From an uncultured Oscillospiraceae bacterium (GTDB lineage: Bacteria; Bacillota; Clostridia; Oscillospirales; Oscillospiraceae), in NCBI GenBank assembly GCA_934615645.1, contig CAKTTR010000036.1, positions 1 to 17,793 of the forward strand: a stretch of 17,793 nucleotides of DNA, given 5' to 3'. Positions 8,369-15,302 of the stretch are shown here, piece after piece. The notes below the pieces were generated by a model. It searched no databases, was not told the DNA's origin, and saw only the letters and a program-made list of their open reading frames with translations. Numbering within the stretch: position 1 is the stretch's first letter; the number at the start of each line of letters is the position of its first letter. The translations under genes and the position numbers were made by a program.

Positions 8369-8404
8369 AAAAAAACAAGCGGCTTGCCGGAAAAGCAAAG
8401 CCGC
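8369..8404 (-). terminator. Rho-independent terminator after the 96-residue membrane protein gene
   Basis: On the minus strand GCGGCTTTGC (8404-8395), a 7-base loop and GCAAGCCGC (8387-8379) form a stem with one bulged T. It is followed, after a TTG-like step, by seven Ts (8375-8369). It lies 25 bases beyond the stop of the 8429-8719 gene and about 54 bases before livJ. Confidence 0.75.
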
Positions 8405-8428
8405 AAAGTATGGCAGGCGCCTGCACGC

Positions 8429-8719
8429 TCACGCCGCCGCTGACGCGGCGCCGGGCATACAGCGTACCACTCGGGCGTTTGCTTTCGGCAAAATAATTCG
8501 CAGGAGTATCATCAGAAGCAAGCCGCACAGAATCAGGCCGTGCAGACCGACTAGCCAGCATACAAAAATAGACGCAGCCAGAATGGCCACGTCCAGTACA
8601 ACGCCAGTCATATTCGCGTTCGGTGCATAAGAACAAGACGATGCAGCGCAATTTGCCGCAGCGTTACAAGACATTGTATTAGAATTAGAATTCGCATTCA
8701 ACTTCATAGACTGCGTCAT
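8429..8719 (-). CDS. Small Cys/Asn/Ser-rich membrane protein, 96 residues
   Basis: I do not recognise a named family. The start is taken as ATG 8719 because GGGAG lies nine bases upstream; an in-frame ATG nine bases earlier touches that GGGAG and is less likely. The first ~37 residues are polar, with many Asn, Ser and Ala, and contain three Cys at 18, 24 and 29. Two hydrophobic segments follow (about 39-57 and 60-77) with a short GLHG turn, then a basic stretch and an Ala-rich end. This predicts a small two-helix hairpin membrane protein. It has its own sigma-A-like promoter and terminator, so it is a separate transcription unit upstream of livJ. Its N-terminal MSCN resembles the start of the 52-residue protein at 16414-16572, but this may be chance. 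Confidence 0.65.
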   Translation of the reverse strand: MTQSMKLNANSNSNTMSCNAAANCAASSCSYAPNANMTGVVLDVAILAASIFVCWLVGLHGLILCGLLLMILLRIILPKANARVVRCMPGAASAAA

Positions 8720-8753
8720 TTCGTGCATCTCCCTTCTGCTTATTGACTTTCCT

Positions 8754-8782
8754 ATTTTATTATATTTTCCCCGCCCTGTCAA
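8754..8782 (-). promoter_or_regulatory. Sigma-A-type promoter of the 96-residue membrane protein gene
   Basis: Minus strand: TTGACA (8777-8782), a 17-base spacer, then TAAAAT (8754-8759), one mismatch from consensus. The leader to ATG 8719 is about 28 bases. The -35 hexamer is also half of an inverted repeat, TGTCAA (8777-8782) and TTGACA (8793-8798), ten bases apart, which could be an operator. Confidence 0.7.
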
Positions 8783-8923
8783 TCCGCCACCATTGACAAA
8801 TCCGGCGGCTTGTTTTTGGCATTTTCTGATGAAATAATACAATTTTCTCGCAGATTTTTCCGTCAAAAAATATCGAATTTCCACCATTGGCCGAAAGCGC
8901 CAGAACTTTCCGTCGTTTTCCCG

Positions 8924-8952
8924 GGATAATGCCGCGGCCGCAGGTCATACTA
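8924..8952 (+). promoter_or_regulatory. Candidate sigma-G promoter of the SASP gene
   Basis: GGATA (8924-8928), a 17-base spacer and CATACTA (8946-8952) fit the forespore sigma-G pattern (GNATR, 17-18 bases, CATNNTA). The site lies 64 bases before the SASP start, the expected position and sigma factor for this gene class. The G at the second -35 position is less common, and no transcript data are available here. Confidence 0.5.
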
Positions 8953-9015
8953 GCACTGAGGCAAGCGAAAGAAACACCCGCTGCCTGAAATAAGAAGAAA
9001 AGGAGATGCAACAAC

Positions 9016-9273
9016 ATGAAAAGCAACAACCAGATCAATGTTCCGGAAGCACGTGACGCGATGGACAAGTTTAAGATGGAGGCCGCTTCTGAAGTCGGCG
9101 TCAATCTGAAGCAGGGCTACAACGGCGACCTGACCTCCCGCGAAGCCGGTTCGGTCGGCGGCCAGATGGTCAAGAACATTTGGCCCGAACGAACCGCGGT
9201 ATTCCGCCGCCCCAGCCGCACCGCGCCGGGCCACTGCCGGGCCATACGCTACCGGGCCTTTCTGACTACATAA
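9016..9273 (+). CDS. Alpha/beta-type small acid-soluble spore protein with atypical C-terminus
   Basis: Residues 1-53 are a classic alpha/beta SASP: NNQINVPEARDAMDKFKMEA, then ASEVGVNL (GPR protease region) and LTSREAGSVGGQMVK. These proteins coat DNA in the dormant spore, protect it from UV and heat, and are degraded on germination. The start is ATG 9016, with AAGGAG ten bases upstream. The family normally ends with an amphipathic helix of the type MVKxMIExxE soon after GGQMVK. Here it is replaced by about 32 residues of Arg/Pro-rich sequence starting NIWPERTAVFRRPSR, unlike any SASP tail I know. Neither alternative frame restores a SASP-like tail, so this looks like a replaced 3' end rather than a simple frameshift. 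The encoded protein may be partly or wholly defective in DNA binding. Confidence 0.85.
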   Translation: MKSNNQINVPEARDAMDKFKMEAASEVGVNLKQGYNGDLTSREAGSVGGQMVKNIWPERTAVFRRPSRTAPGHCRAIRYRAFLTT

Positions 9274-9345
9274 CTGCCAAGCACAGCGCCCGGCGGCAGT
9301 CATGGAAAATCTGCAAAACGTTCACAATTTATTTAAAAACAACTA

Positions 9346-9374
9346 TTGACAACAGCGGAAGGCGGTAGTATATT
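9346..9374 (+). promoter_or_regulatory. Sigma-A promoter of the hrcA-grpE-dnaK-dnaJ operon
   Basis: TTGACA (9346-9351), a 17-base spacer and TATATT (9369-9374) make a near-consensus vegetative promoter. Transcription would start at about 9381, inside the CIRCE element, so repressor binding there would block initiation. Confidence 0.88.
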
Positions 9375-9378
9375 TAGT

Positions 9379-9405
9379 TTAGCACTCAGGGGCGTTGAGT
9401 GCTAA
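9379..9405 (+). promoter_or_regulatory. CIRCE operator (HrcA binding site)
   Basis: A perfect inverted repeat, TTAGCACTC, nine bases, GAGTGCTAA, identical to the CIRCE consensus. It sits immediately downstream of the -10 box and upstream of hrcA. It predicts HrcA repression of the whole chaperone operon, with relief on heat or protein-folding stress. Confidence 0.98.
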
Positions 9406-9430
9406 ATTGATAAGAAAGAGGGCCGCTGGT

Positions 9431-10504
9431 TTGGAACTGACAGATCGAAAGAAAAAGATCCTTCGGGCTATCGTCGAAAGCTATATCCAGACGGCCGAGC
9501 CGGTCGGCTCCAAATATATCGCCCAGATGCCGGACCTCGCCTACTCCTCTGCGACCATTCGCAACGAGATGGCAGACCTGACCGCCATGGGCTATCTGGA
9601 GCAGCCCCATACCTCCGCCGGGCGCGTCCCGTCGCCCGCTGGTTACCGGCTTTATATCGACGAGCTGATGCAGGACTACCGTCTCTCCGTCGACGAGACC
9701 CAGAGCATGAATCAGGCCATGCAGCTGCGGATGCAGGAATTTGACACGATGATCTCCCAGGTCGGCAAGATCGTCTCCAATCTGACGAATCTGCCCGCCT
9801 ATGCCATGGCGACCCACTGCGGCGCGGTGACAGTCAAACGGTTTGAGATCATTATGGCCGACGCCGGGAGCTTTATCCTCGTCGTCATGACCAGCAACGA
9901 TGTCGTCAAAAACAAACTCATCAAGCTGCCCCTCTCCATCACGGAGGCGGATCTGAAGCTGCTCTCGGCCGTGCTCAATGCGAGCTTGGCCGAAGTCGCG
10001 CCGGATGGGATCACCCAGGAGCTGGTCAGCCGCATCACCCGCAGCGCCGGTCCGGCGGCGAGTCTAATCCCCATCATCATTGATTTCACGACCCAGGTGC
10101 TGCAGCAGCAGCAGCGGGATGAAATATACCTGACCGGGCAGATGAAGCTGCTCAAGCAGCCGGAGTACCACGATGTGGAAAAGGCGGAGGAGCTTTTGAC
10201 AAGCCTGGACGAAGAGATGCTCTCCAATCTCCCGGCGGCCATTGACCGCAGCAGCCCCGTACAGGTGCTGGTTGGGCCGGAGAACATCGCGAAGGAATTG
10301 AAAGACACCTCCGTTGTGGTGACCCGCTTTGACATTGGCGACGGTATGCAGGGCATGATCGGCGTCGTCGGGCCCACCAGAATGGATTACGCGCAAATCA
10401 CAGCGCGGCTTTCCTATTTTGCCGAGGGGCTGGGCCGGATGTTCGGAAAAAACGAGCTGCCGGCGCCCAAAGAACCGGAAAAAACTGAGCAGGAGGATCG
10501 TTGA
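9431..10504 (+). CDS. hrcA: Heat-inducible transcription repressor HrcA
   Basis: This 357-residue HrcA begins MELTDRKKKILRAIVESYIQ when the TTG at 9431 is read as start. GAGGG lies eight bases upstream. In-frame TTG codons at 9395 and 9407 lie in or against CIRCE and lack a ribosome site, so they were rejected. The N-terminal winged-helix domain (about 1-75) includes SSATIRNEMADLTAMGYLEQPHTSAGRVPS without the break shown by unrelated regulators; the rest is the GAF-like dimerisation and inserted domain, with the closing motif GDGMQGMIGVVGPTRMDY typical of the family. It represses its own operon through CIRCE. The TGA stop lies two bases before the grpE start. The rare TTG start may keep repressor levels low relative to the chaperones. 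Confidence 0.96.
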   Translation: MELTDRKKKILRAIVESYIQTAEPVGSKYIAQMPDLAYSSATIRNEMADLTAMGYLEQPHTSAGRVPSPAGYRLYIDELMQDYRLSVDETQSMNQAMQLRMQEFDTMISQVGKIVSNLTNLPAYAMATHCGAVTVKRFEIIMADAGSFILVVMTSNDVVKNKLIKLPLSITEADLKLLSAVLNASLAEVAPDGITQELVSRITRSAGPAASLIPIIIDFTTQVLQQQQRDEIYLTGQMKLLKQPEYHDVEKAEELLTSLDEEMLSNLPAAIDRSSPVQVLVGPENIAKELKDTSVVVTRFDIGDGMQGMIGVVGPTRMDYAQITARLSYFAEGLGRMFGKNELPAPKEPEKTEQEDR

Positions 10505-10506
10505 TC

Positions 10507-11058
10507 GTGGCGAAGAAAGAAACAAAAAAAGCGGAAGACGCAGCGCAGGAAGCTGCCCAGGCAGCCCAGGCCGAGACGGCCCAGCAGCCGGATGCAGCCC
10601 CGCAGCAGGACGATCCTGCCGCGCAGCTGGCTGCCCTGCAGGCAAAGCTTGACCAGGAGCATGACGCATACCTGCGTCTGGCCGCAGAATATGATAATTT
10701 CCGCAAGCGCAGCCAAAAGGAAAAGGACAGCTTGTATCAGGATGCAAAAACAGATACCGTCAGCAAGATCCTGCCGGTGTTTGATAATTTGGAGCGCGCC
10801 GTCAATCAGCCGACGGAGGACGAAGCCTATAAAAAGGGCGTGGAGATGACCATGAGCGGTCTGCGCGAGGTCATGAGCGCCTTGGGCGTCACCGAATTCG
10901 GCGAAGCGGGCGACGCCTTCGATCCCAATATGCATAACGCCGTGATGCATATTGAAGACGAGAGCTTGGGCGAAAATGTGATTGCCCAGGTATTCCAGAA
11001 GGGCTTTAAGATCGGCGAAAAGGTCGTGCGATTTGCCATGGTGCAGGTCGCTAACTAA
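10507..11058 (+). CDS. grpE: Nucleotide exchange factor GrpE
   Basis: GrpE is the co-chaperone that releases ADP from DnaK. The first ~40 residues are low-complexity Ala/Gln/Glu-rich, then comes a long coiled coil with DAYLRLAAEYDNFRKRSQKE, and the LPVFDNLERA motif leads to the beta-rich head ending ...GEKVVRFAMVQVAN. I chose GTG 10507 (MAKKETKKAED, 183 residues), ten bases after AGGAGG. The alternative TTG at 10501 would overlap the hrcA stop but lies only four bases from the same ribosome site. It sits between hrcA and dnaK, the standard Firmicute order. Confidence 0.95.
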   Translation: MAKKETKKAEDAAQEAAQAAQAETAQQPDAAPQQDDPAAQLAALQAKLDQEHDAYLRLAAEYDNFRKRSQKEKDSLYQDAKTDTVSKILPVFDNLERAVNQPTEDEAYKKGVEMTMSGLREVMSALGVTEFGEAGDAFDPNMHNAVMHIEDESLGENVIAQVFQKGFKIGEKVVRFAMVQVAN

Positions 11059-11098
11059 ATTTTGTAAATAATAAAGATTTCTATAGGAGGAACAGACT

Positions 11099-12925
11099 AT
11101 GAGTAAGATTATTGGTATTGATCTTGGCACCACCAATTCCTGTGTTGCCGTTATGGAAGGCGGCGAGCCCGTCGTTATCACCAACGCCGAGGGCAACCGC
11201 ACCACCCCCTCCGTCGTGGCCTTCTCGAAGACCGGCGAGCGTATGGTCGGCCAGGTGGCAAAGCGCCAGGCCGTTACAAACCACGAGCGCACCATCGCCT
11301 CCATCAAGCGCCACATGGGCGAGGATTACAAAGTCAGCATCGACGACAAGAAATACACCCCGCAGGAGATTTCCGCGATGATCCTGCAGAAGCTGAAGGC
11401 GGATGCCGAAGCTTATCTGGGCGGCACCGTGACGGAAGCCGTCATCACCGTCCCTGCATACTTCAACGACGCCCAGCGTCAGGCGACGAAGGACGCCGGT
11501 AAGATCGCCGGCCTGGAAGTCAAGCGGATCATCAACGAGCCGACTGCCGCGGCCCTGGCCTACGGCGTCGACAAGGAAGCCGAGCAGAAGATCATGGTCT
11601 ACGACCTGGGCGGCGGCACCTTCGATGTCTCCATTCTGGACATTGGCGACGGCGTCATTGAAGTCCTCTCCACGGCGGGCAACACCCACCTGGGCGGCGA
11701 TGACTTTGACGAAGCCATCATCAAGTATCTGGTCGAAGAATTCAAGAAGGCCGAGGGCATCGACCTCAGCAGCGATAAGGTCGCCATGCAGCGGCTGAAG
11801 GAAGCGGCGGAAAAGGCAAAGATTGAGCTGTCCGGCGTGACCTCCTCAAACATCAACCTGCCATATATCACGGCGGACGCCACCGGCCCGAAGCATCTGG
11901 ACGTCACCCTGACCCGGGCAAAGTTCAATGAGCTGACGGCGCACCTGGTCGAGGCGACCATGGGCCCCGTGCGTCAGGCCATGTCCGACGCGGGCCTGAA
12001 GGCCAGTGACCTGAGCAAGGTCCTGCTGGTTGGCGGCTCCTCCAGAATCCCCGCCGTGCAGGATGCCGTCAAGGGCATCACCGGCAAGGAAGGCTTCAAG
12101 GGCATCAACCCCGATGAGTGCGTCGCCATCGGCGCGGCCATCCAGGGCGGCGTCCTGGGCGGCGACGTCAAGGGCCTGCTGCTGCTGGACGTCACCCCGC
12201 TGAGCCTGGGCATCGAGACCATGGGCGGCGTGTTCACCCGCCTGATCGACCGGAACACGACCATCCCGACGAAGAAGAGCCAGATCTTCTCCACCGCAGC
12301 TGACGGCCAGACCTCTGTCGAGGTCCACGTCCTGCAGGGCGAGCGTGAGATGGCAGCTTATAACAAGACGCTGGGCAAATTCCAGCTGACGGGCATTGCC
12401 CCGGCTCCCCGCGGCGTACCGCAGATCGAAGTCTCCTTCGATATCGACGCCAACGGCATCGTCAATGTCTCGGCAAAGGATATGGGCACCGGCAAGGAGC
12501 AGAATATCACCATCACCTCTTCCTCCAACCTGAGCAAGGAAGATATCGACAAGGCCGTCAAGGAAGCCGAGCAGTATGCAGCGGAGGATAAGGCCCGCAA
12601 GGAAGAGGTCGACGCGCACAACGCTGCCGAGCAGGTCATTTACCAGACGGAAAAGACGCTGGGCGAGTTGGGTGACAAGGTCTCCGAAAGCGAGAAGGCC
12701 CCGATCCTGGCAGCAGTCGAAAAGCTGAAGGAAGAAAACAAGGGCAATAACGTCCAGGCCATTAAGGACGCCACGGATGCCGTGCAGAAGGCCTTCTACG
12801 CCGTCTCTGAGAAGATGTACCAGAACGCCGCGCCGCAGGGCGACGCCGCGGGCGCAGCGGGCGCTGCCGGCAGCGCACCGGATGACGGTGTTGTAGACGC
12901 TGACTTTGAAGAAGTCAACGACTGA
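11099..12925 (+). CDS. dnaK: Chaperone protein DnaK (Hsp70)
   Basis: This complete 608-residue Hsp70 folds and protects proteins in an ATP cycle with DnaJ and GrpE. The nucleotide-binding domain shows IDLGTTNSCV (7-16), VPAYFNDAQRQATKDAG (118-134) and YDLGGGTFDVSI (168-179). The interdomain linker GLLLLDVTPLSLG is at 359-371, followed by the peptide-binding domain and a helical lid. The C-terminus is Gly/Ala-rich and ends DADFEEVND, as in bacterial DnaK. The length and the absence of the ~24-residue insert near position 80 fit Firmicutes rather than Proteobacteria. ATAGGAGG lies eight bases upstream of the ATG. There is no terminator between grpE and dnaK. Confidence 0.99.
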   Translation: MSKIIGIDLGTTNSCVAVMEGGEPVVITNAEGNRTTPSVVAFSKTGERMVGQVAKRQAVTNHERTIASIKRHMGEDYKVSIDDKKYTPQEISAMILQKLKADAEAYLGGTVTEAVITVPAYFNDAQRQATKDAGKIAGLEVKRIINEPTAAALAYGVDKEAEQKIMVYDLGGGTFDVSILDIGDGVIEVLSTAGNTHLGGDDFDEAIIKYLVEEFKKAEGIDLSSDKVAMQRLKEAAEKAKIELSGVTSSNINLPYITADATGPKHLDVTLTRAKFNELTAHLVEATMGPVRQAMSDAGLKASDLSKVLLVGGSSRIPAVQDAVKGITGKEGFKGINPDECVAIGAAIQGGVLGGDVKGLLLLDVTPLSLGIETMGGVFTRLIDRNTTIPTKKSQIFSTAADGQTSVEVHVLQGEREMAAYNKTLGKFQLTGIAPAPRGVPQIEVSFDIDANGIVNVSAKDMGTGKEQNITITSSSNLSKEDIDKAVKEAEQYAAEDKARKEEVDAHNAAEQVIYQTEKTLGELGDKVSESEKAPILAAVEKLKEENKGNNVQAIKDATDAVQKAFYAVSEKMYQNAAPQGDAAGAAGAAGSAPDDGVVDADFEEVND

Positions 12926-12948
12926 TTCCAGGCAAAAACGCAATGCGC

Positions 12949-12973
12949 CCCCCGGAGCATCCCGCTCCGGGGG
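12949..12973 (+). other. GC-rich hairpin between dnaK and dnaJ
   Basis: A perfect 10-bp stem (CCCCCGGAGC 12949-12958 with 12964-12973) closes a 5-base loop. No T-run follows, so it is not a canonical terminator. It sits in the 109-base spacer between dnaK and dnaJ, and could pause polymerase or protect the 3' end of a processed dnaK message. Confidence 0.7.
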
Positions 12974-13034
12974 ACTGTGCGGTTTGGCTCCCGCCGGGCC
13001 GCGGCATTGCCAATAAAGCGAGGTGCGTGATTCC

Positions 13035-14186
13035 ATGGCAAATGAGAACAAACGAGATTATTATGAAGTGCTGGGCGTCGAAAAGGGCGCTGCAGATGAG
13101 CAGATCAAGCGGGCTTACCGTAAGCTGGCGGCAAAATACCATCCGGATGTGAATCACGAGCCGGATGCGGAGGCAAAATTTAAGGAGATCAACGAGGCCT
13201 ATGAGGTCCTGTCCGACGCGGAAAAGCGCAGCCGGTACGACCAATTCGGTTTTGCCGGGGTCGACCCGAATTTCAACCCCAACGCCGGGTTCGGCGGCGG
13301 GTTTGGCGGCGGCTTCTCCGGCTTCGGCGATCTGGGCGATATCTTCGGCGATTTCTTCGGCGGCGGCAGCCGCAGCAGCCGGAGCGCCAACGCTGCCCGG
13401 CGGGGCGAGAATATCGTCGCCCAGGTCAGTATTACATTTGAAGAAGCGGCCTTTGGCACGAAGAAGGAGATCAATGTCTCCCGGGTCGAGGCCTGTGATA
13501 AATGCGGCGGCAGCGGCGCAGCCGCCGGGACAGAGCCGGAGATCTGCTCCAACTGTCACGGCACCGGCACCGTCCGGACGACGCAGAATTTCATGGGCAT
13601 GACGATGCAGTCCCAGGCCCCGTGCCCGCGCTGTAAGGGCAAGGGCAAGATCATCGCCAAGCCCTGCGACCGCTGCAAGGGCAAGGGCAAGATCCGCCGA
13701 AGCCACAAGATCCTGGTAGATATCCCCGCCGGGATTGATGACGGCCAGTCCGTCCGGGTCCGGGAGCAGGGCAACGCCGGTGTCAATGGCGGGCCCAACG
13801 GCGATGTGCTCGTCGCCGTCCGTATCACGCCGCATCCGCTCTTTGAGCGCGACGGCGCAAACGTCCTGTGCCAGATGCCCATCTCCTTCGCCCAGGCCGC
13901 CTGCGGCGCAGAGATCGAGGTCCCGACACTGGACGGCAAGGTCCGCTATAACATCCCCGAGGGGACCCAGACCGGCACGACGTTCCGTCTGCGGGGCAAG
14001 GGTATCCCCTATGTTGGCTACAAAAACCGCGGCGACCAATATGTCACCGTCGTCGTCGAAACGCCGACGCATCTGACAAAGGAGCAAAAAGACCAGCTCC
14101 GTCAGTTTGAAGCGGGGGCCAGTGAGGCGGTCCACCCAAAACGAAAATCCTTTTTCGATAAGCTGAAGAAGAGCTTCGAAGGCTGA
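13035..14186 (+). CDS. dnaJ: Chaperone protein DnaJ (Hsp40)
   Basis: This 383-residue class I (type A) Hsp40 delivers substrates to DnaK and stimulates its ATPase. The J domain carries HPD at 36-38. A Gly/Phe-rich stretch runs about 72-118. The zinc-binding domain has four CxxCxGxG-type repeats: C154/C157, C171/C174, C197/C200 and C211/C214. The C-terminal beta domains follow and the tail is Lys-rich. The start is ATG 13035; a GTG at 13023 is in frame but overlaps the GAGG that serves as ribosome site, 11 bases before the ATG. It is the last gene of the operon, followed by a strong terminator 20 bases after its stop. Confidence 0.98.
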   Translation: MANENKRDYYEVLGVEKGAADEQIKRAYRKLAAKYHPDVNHEPDAEAKFKEINEAYEVLSDAEKRSRYDQFGFAGVDPNFNPNAGFGGGFGGGFSGFGDLGDIFGDFFGGGSRSSRSANAARRGENIVAQVSITFEEAAFGTKKEINVSRVEACDKCGGSGAAAGTEPEICSNCHGTGTVRTTQNFMGMTMQSQAPCPRCKGKGKIIAKPCDRCKGKGKIRRSHKILVDIPAGIDDGQSVRVREQGNAGVNGGPNGDVLVAVRITPHPLFERDGANVLCQMPISFAQAACGAEIEVPTLDGKVRYNIPEGTQTGTTFRLRGKGIPYVGYKNRGDQYVTVVVETPTHLTKEQKDQLRQFEAGASEAVHPKRKSFFDKLKKSFEG

Positions 14187-14205
14187 TCGGAAAAGGCAGC
14201 AAAAT

Positions 14206-14250
14206 ACCGCAGCTTCCAGCGTGAAAACGCCGGAGACTGCGGTGTTTTTT
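14206..14250 (+). terminator. Rho-independent terminator of the dnaK operon
   Basis: A long stem pairs ACCGCAG (14206-14212) with CTGCGGT (14237-14243) and continues inward with two mismatches to GCGT/ACGC closed by a GAAA tetraloop. It is followed by TTTTTT (14245-14250). The upstream AAAA may also let it act weakly on the convergent HAD gene. Confidence 0.9.
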
Positions 14251-14252
14251 CT

Positions 14253-15095
14253 TTATAAAAGCGTCTCCAGCATGGCGATAGCGCTCGCCACGCTGCCGTT
14301 ACTGCAGGCCGCGACCTCGCGATACGGCGCTTTGTCGATGCTGGCATCCGCCGGGACAAAGGCAATATCTGCCGCATCGAGCATGGAGAGATCGTTCTGC
14401 GAGTCCCCCGCCACGGCCAGGATCTTTTTGCCCAGCAGTTGGGCAAGCCTGCGGGCTGCCTGGCCCTTGGTCGCCTGGGCAGCCTGGATATCCACGACCC
14501 GCGGGGCCGAGCGCACGGCGCTGAGCACCCCGGCATACTGGGTATTGAGATACGCCGCAACCTCGGCAAAAAACGTCTCCTCGTCCGGCGTGATCTCAAA
14601 CAGCTGCCCCACATCCGGCGACCGGAAGTCCTGATACAGCGCCAGCTTCATAATGCTGCGGGGCATTTTCTCCGGCGTCAGGCGATGGATCGGGCACTGG
14701 GAGCGGCGGCAGAATTCCTCCAAATTCTCATCCGGCCGCAGGCAATAGTGGGCCTCCTCGGCCTGGACCTCCAGCAGGACCTCCGGGTAGCGCCGCAGCA
14801 GGTCCGCCGCCAGCGCCCGGGCATCCAGCTCAATGGGATAGGAAAACAGGGCCGCTTGCCTGGCAAAATCATAGCAAAGGCCGCCGTTAAATAAAATGAC
14901 CGGCGCATTGACCGGCAGCTGCGGCAGCATCGGCCGAAACAGCGGCAGGGACCGCCCGGTGCAGACCGTCACGCAGCCGCCCCGGGCGGTAAACGCCGCA
15001 ATGGCGCGGCGGTTGGCAAGCGGGATCGTCCCGTCCGTCCCGGTCATCGTGTGGTCAAAATCAGAGACAAACAATACATCAGAAAAATCAGCCAT
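14253..15095 (-). CDS. HAD superfamily phosphatase (Cof/subclass IIB type)
   Basis: This 280-residue cytosolic phosphatase shows all four HAD motifs: DFDHT (nucleophile D12, acid D14), VCTGRS (T46), the motif III Lys (ATKGQA, K210) and GDSQNDLSML (D231, D235). The long segment between motifs II and III (about 80-200) is the C2-type cap that defines Cof-like enzymes, which usually dephosphorylate sugar phosphates, flavin or cofactor intermediates. The substrate cannot be read from sequence. ATG 15095 has GGAG seven bases upstream and its own promoter. It is convergent with dnaJ and divergent from the serine hydrolase gene, so it is probably monocistronic. Confidence 0.9.
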   Translation of the reverse strand: MADFSDVLFVSDFDHTMTGTDGTIPLANRRAIAAFTARGGCVTVCTGRSLPLFRPMLPQLPVNAPVILFNGGLCYDFARQAALFSYPIELDARALAADLLRRYPEVLLEVQAEEAHYCLRPDENLEEFCRRSQCPIHRLTPEKMPRSIMKLALYQDFRSPDVGQLFEITPDEETFFAEVAAYLNTQYAGVLSAVRSAPRVVDIQAAQATKGQAARRLAQLLGKKILAVAGDSQNDLSMLDAADIAFVPADASIDKAPYREVAACSNGSVASAIAMLETLL

Positions 15096-15145
15096 TTTTA
15101 TGCTCCATCATTTTTTAAATTCTTTCAGACTTTTTTACGCCCCCT

Positions 15146-15174
15146 ACCTTATCACATCGGGCGAAAAATGTCAA
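15146..15174 (-). promoter_or_regulatory. Promoter of the HAD phosphatase gene
   Basis: Minus strand: perfect TTGACA (15169-15174), 17-base spacer, and a weak TAAGGT -10 (15146-15151) preceded by TGA, that is, an extended -10. It would give a leader of about 45 bases to ATG 15095. Confidence 0.5.
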
Positions 15175-15219
15175 AGGCAGCGGGCATTGGCGTGGGCTGG
15201 CTTGAAAATTCTGCCGGTT

Positions 15220-15258
15220 TGCGAAAAGGGGTCGCTTTTTTTCGCATCTTGTTATAAA
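15220..15258 (+). promoter_or_regulatory. Extended -10 promoter with overlapping palindrome upstream of the serine hydrolase gene
   Basis: TGTTATAAA (15250-15258) is an extended -10 element with no recognisable -35. Over the -35 position lies an 8-bp inverted repeat, TGCGAAAA (15220-15227) and TTTTCGCA (15239-15246), 11 bases apart. The geometry suits a dimeric regulator that would block or activate this promoter. Confidence 0.45.
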
Positions 15259-15302
15259 ATAGGGGAAAACACACCGGTCAAACCGGAAAGGACCGTTTCC
15301 CT

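Noticed and set aside
8815..8843. Plus-strand promoter TTTGGC-N17-TACAAT upstream of the SASP gene
   Set aside because: Poor -35 and about 170 bases from the gene; the sigma-G-like site closer in fits better.
8720..8887. Longer start for the 96-residue membrane protein
   Set aside because: The extension would be translated from promoter DNA upstream of the transcription start; ATG 8719 fits the ribosome site.
9180..9368. Alternative frame after the SASP core as evidence of a simple frameshift
   Set aside because: The alternative frame also lacks the normal SASP helix, so a one-base shift does not explain the tail.
12915..14135. Minus-strand frame opposite dnaJ
   Set aside because: Antisense shadow of a conserved chaperone gene.
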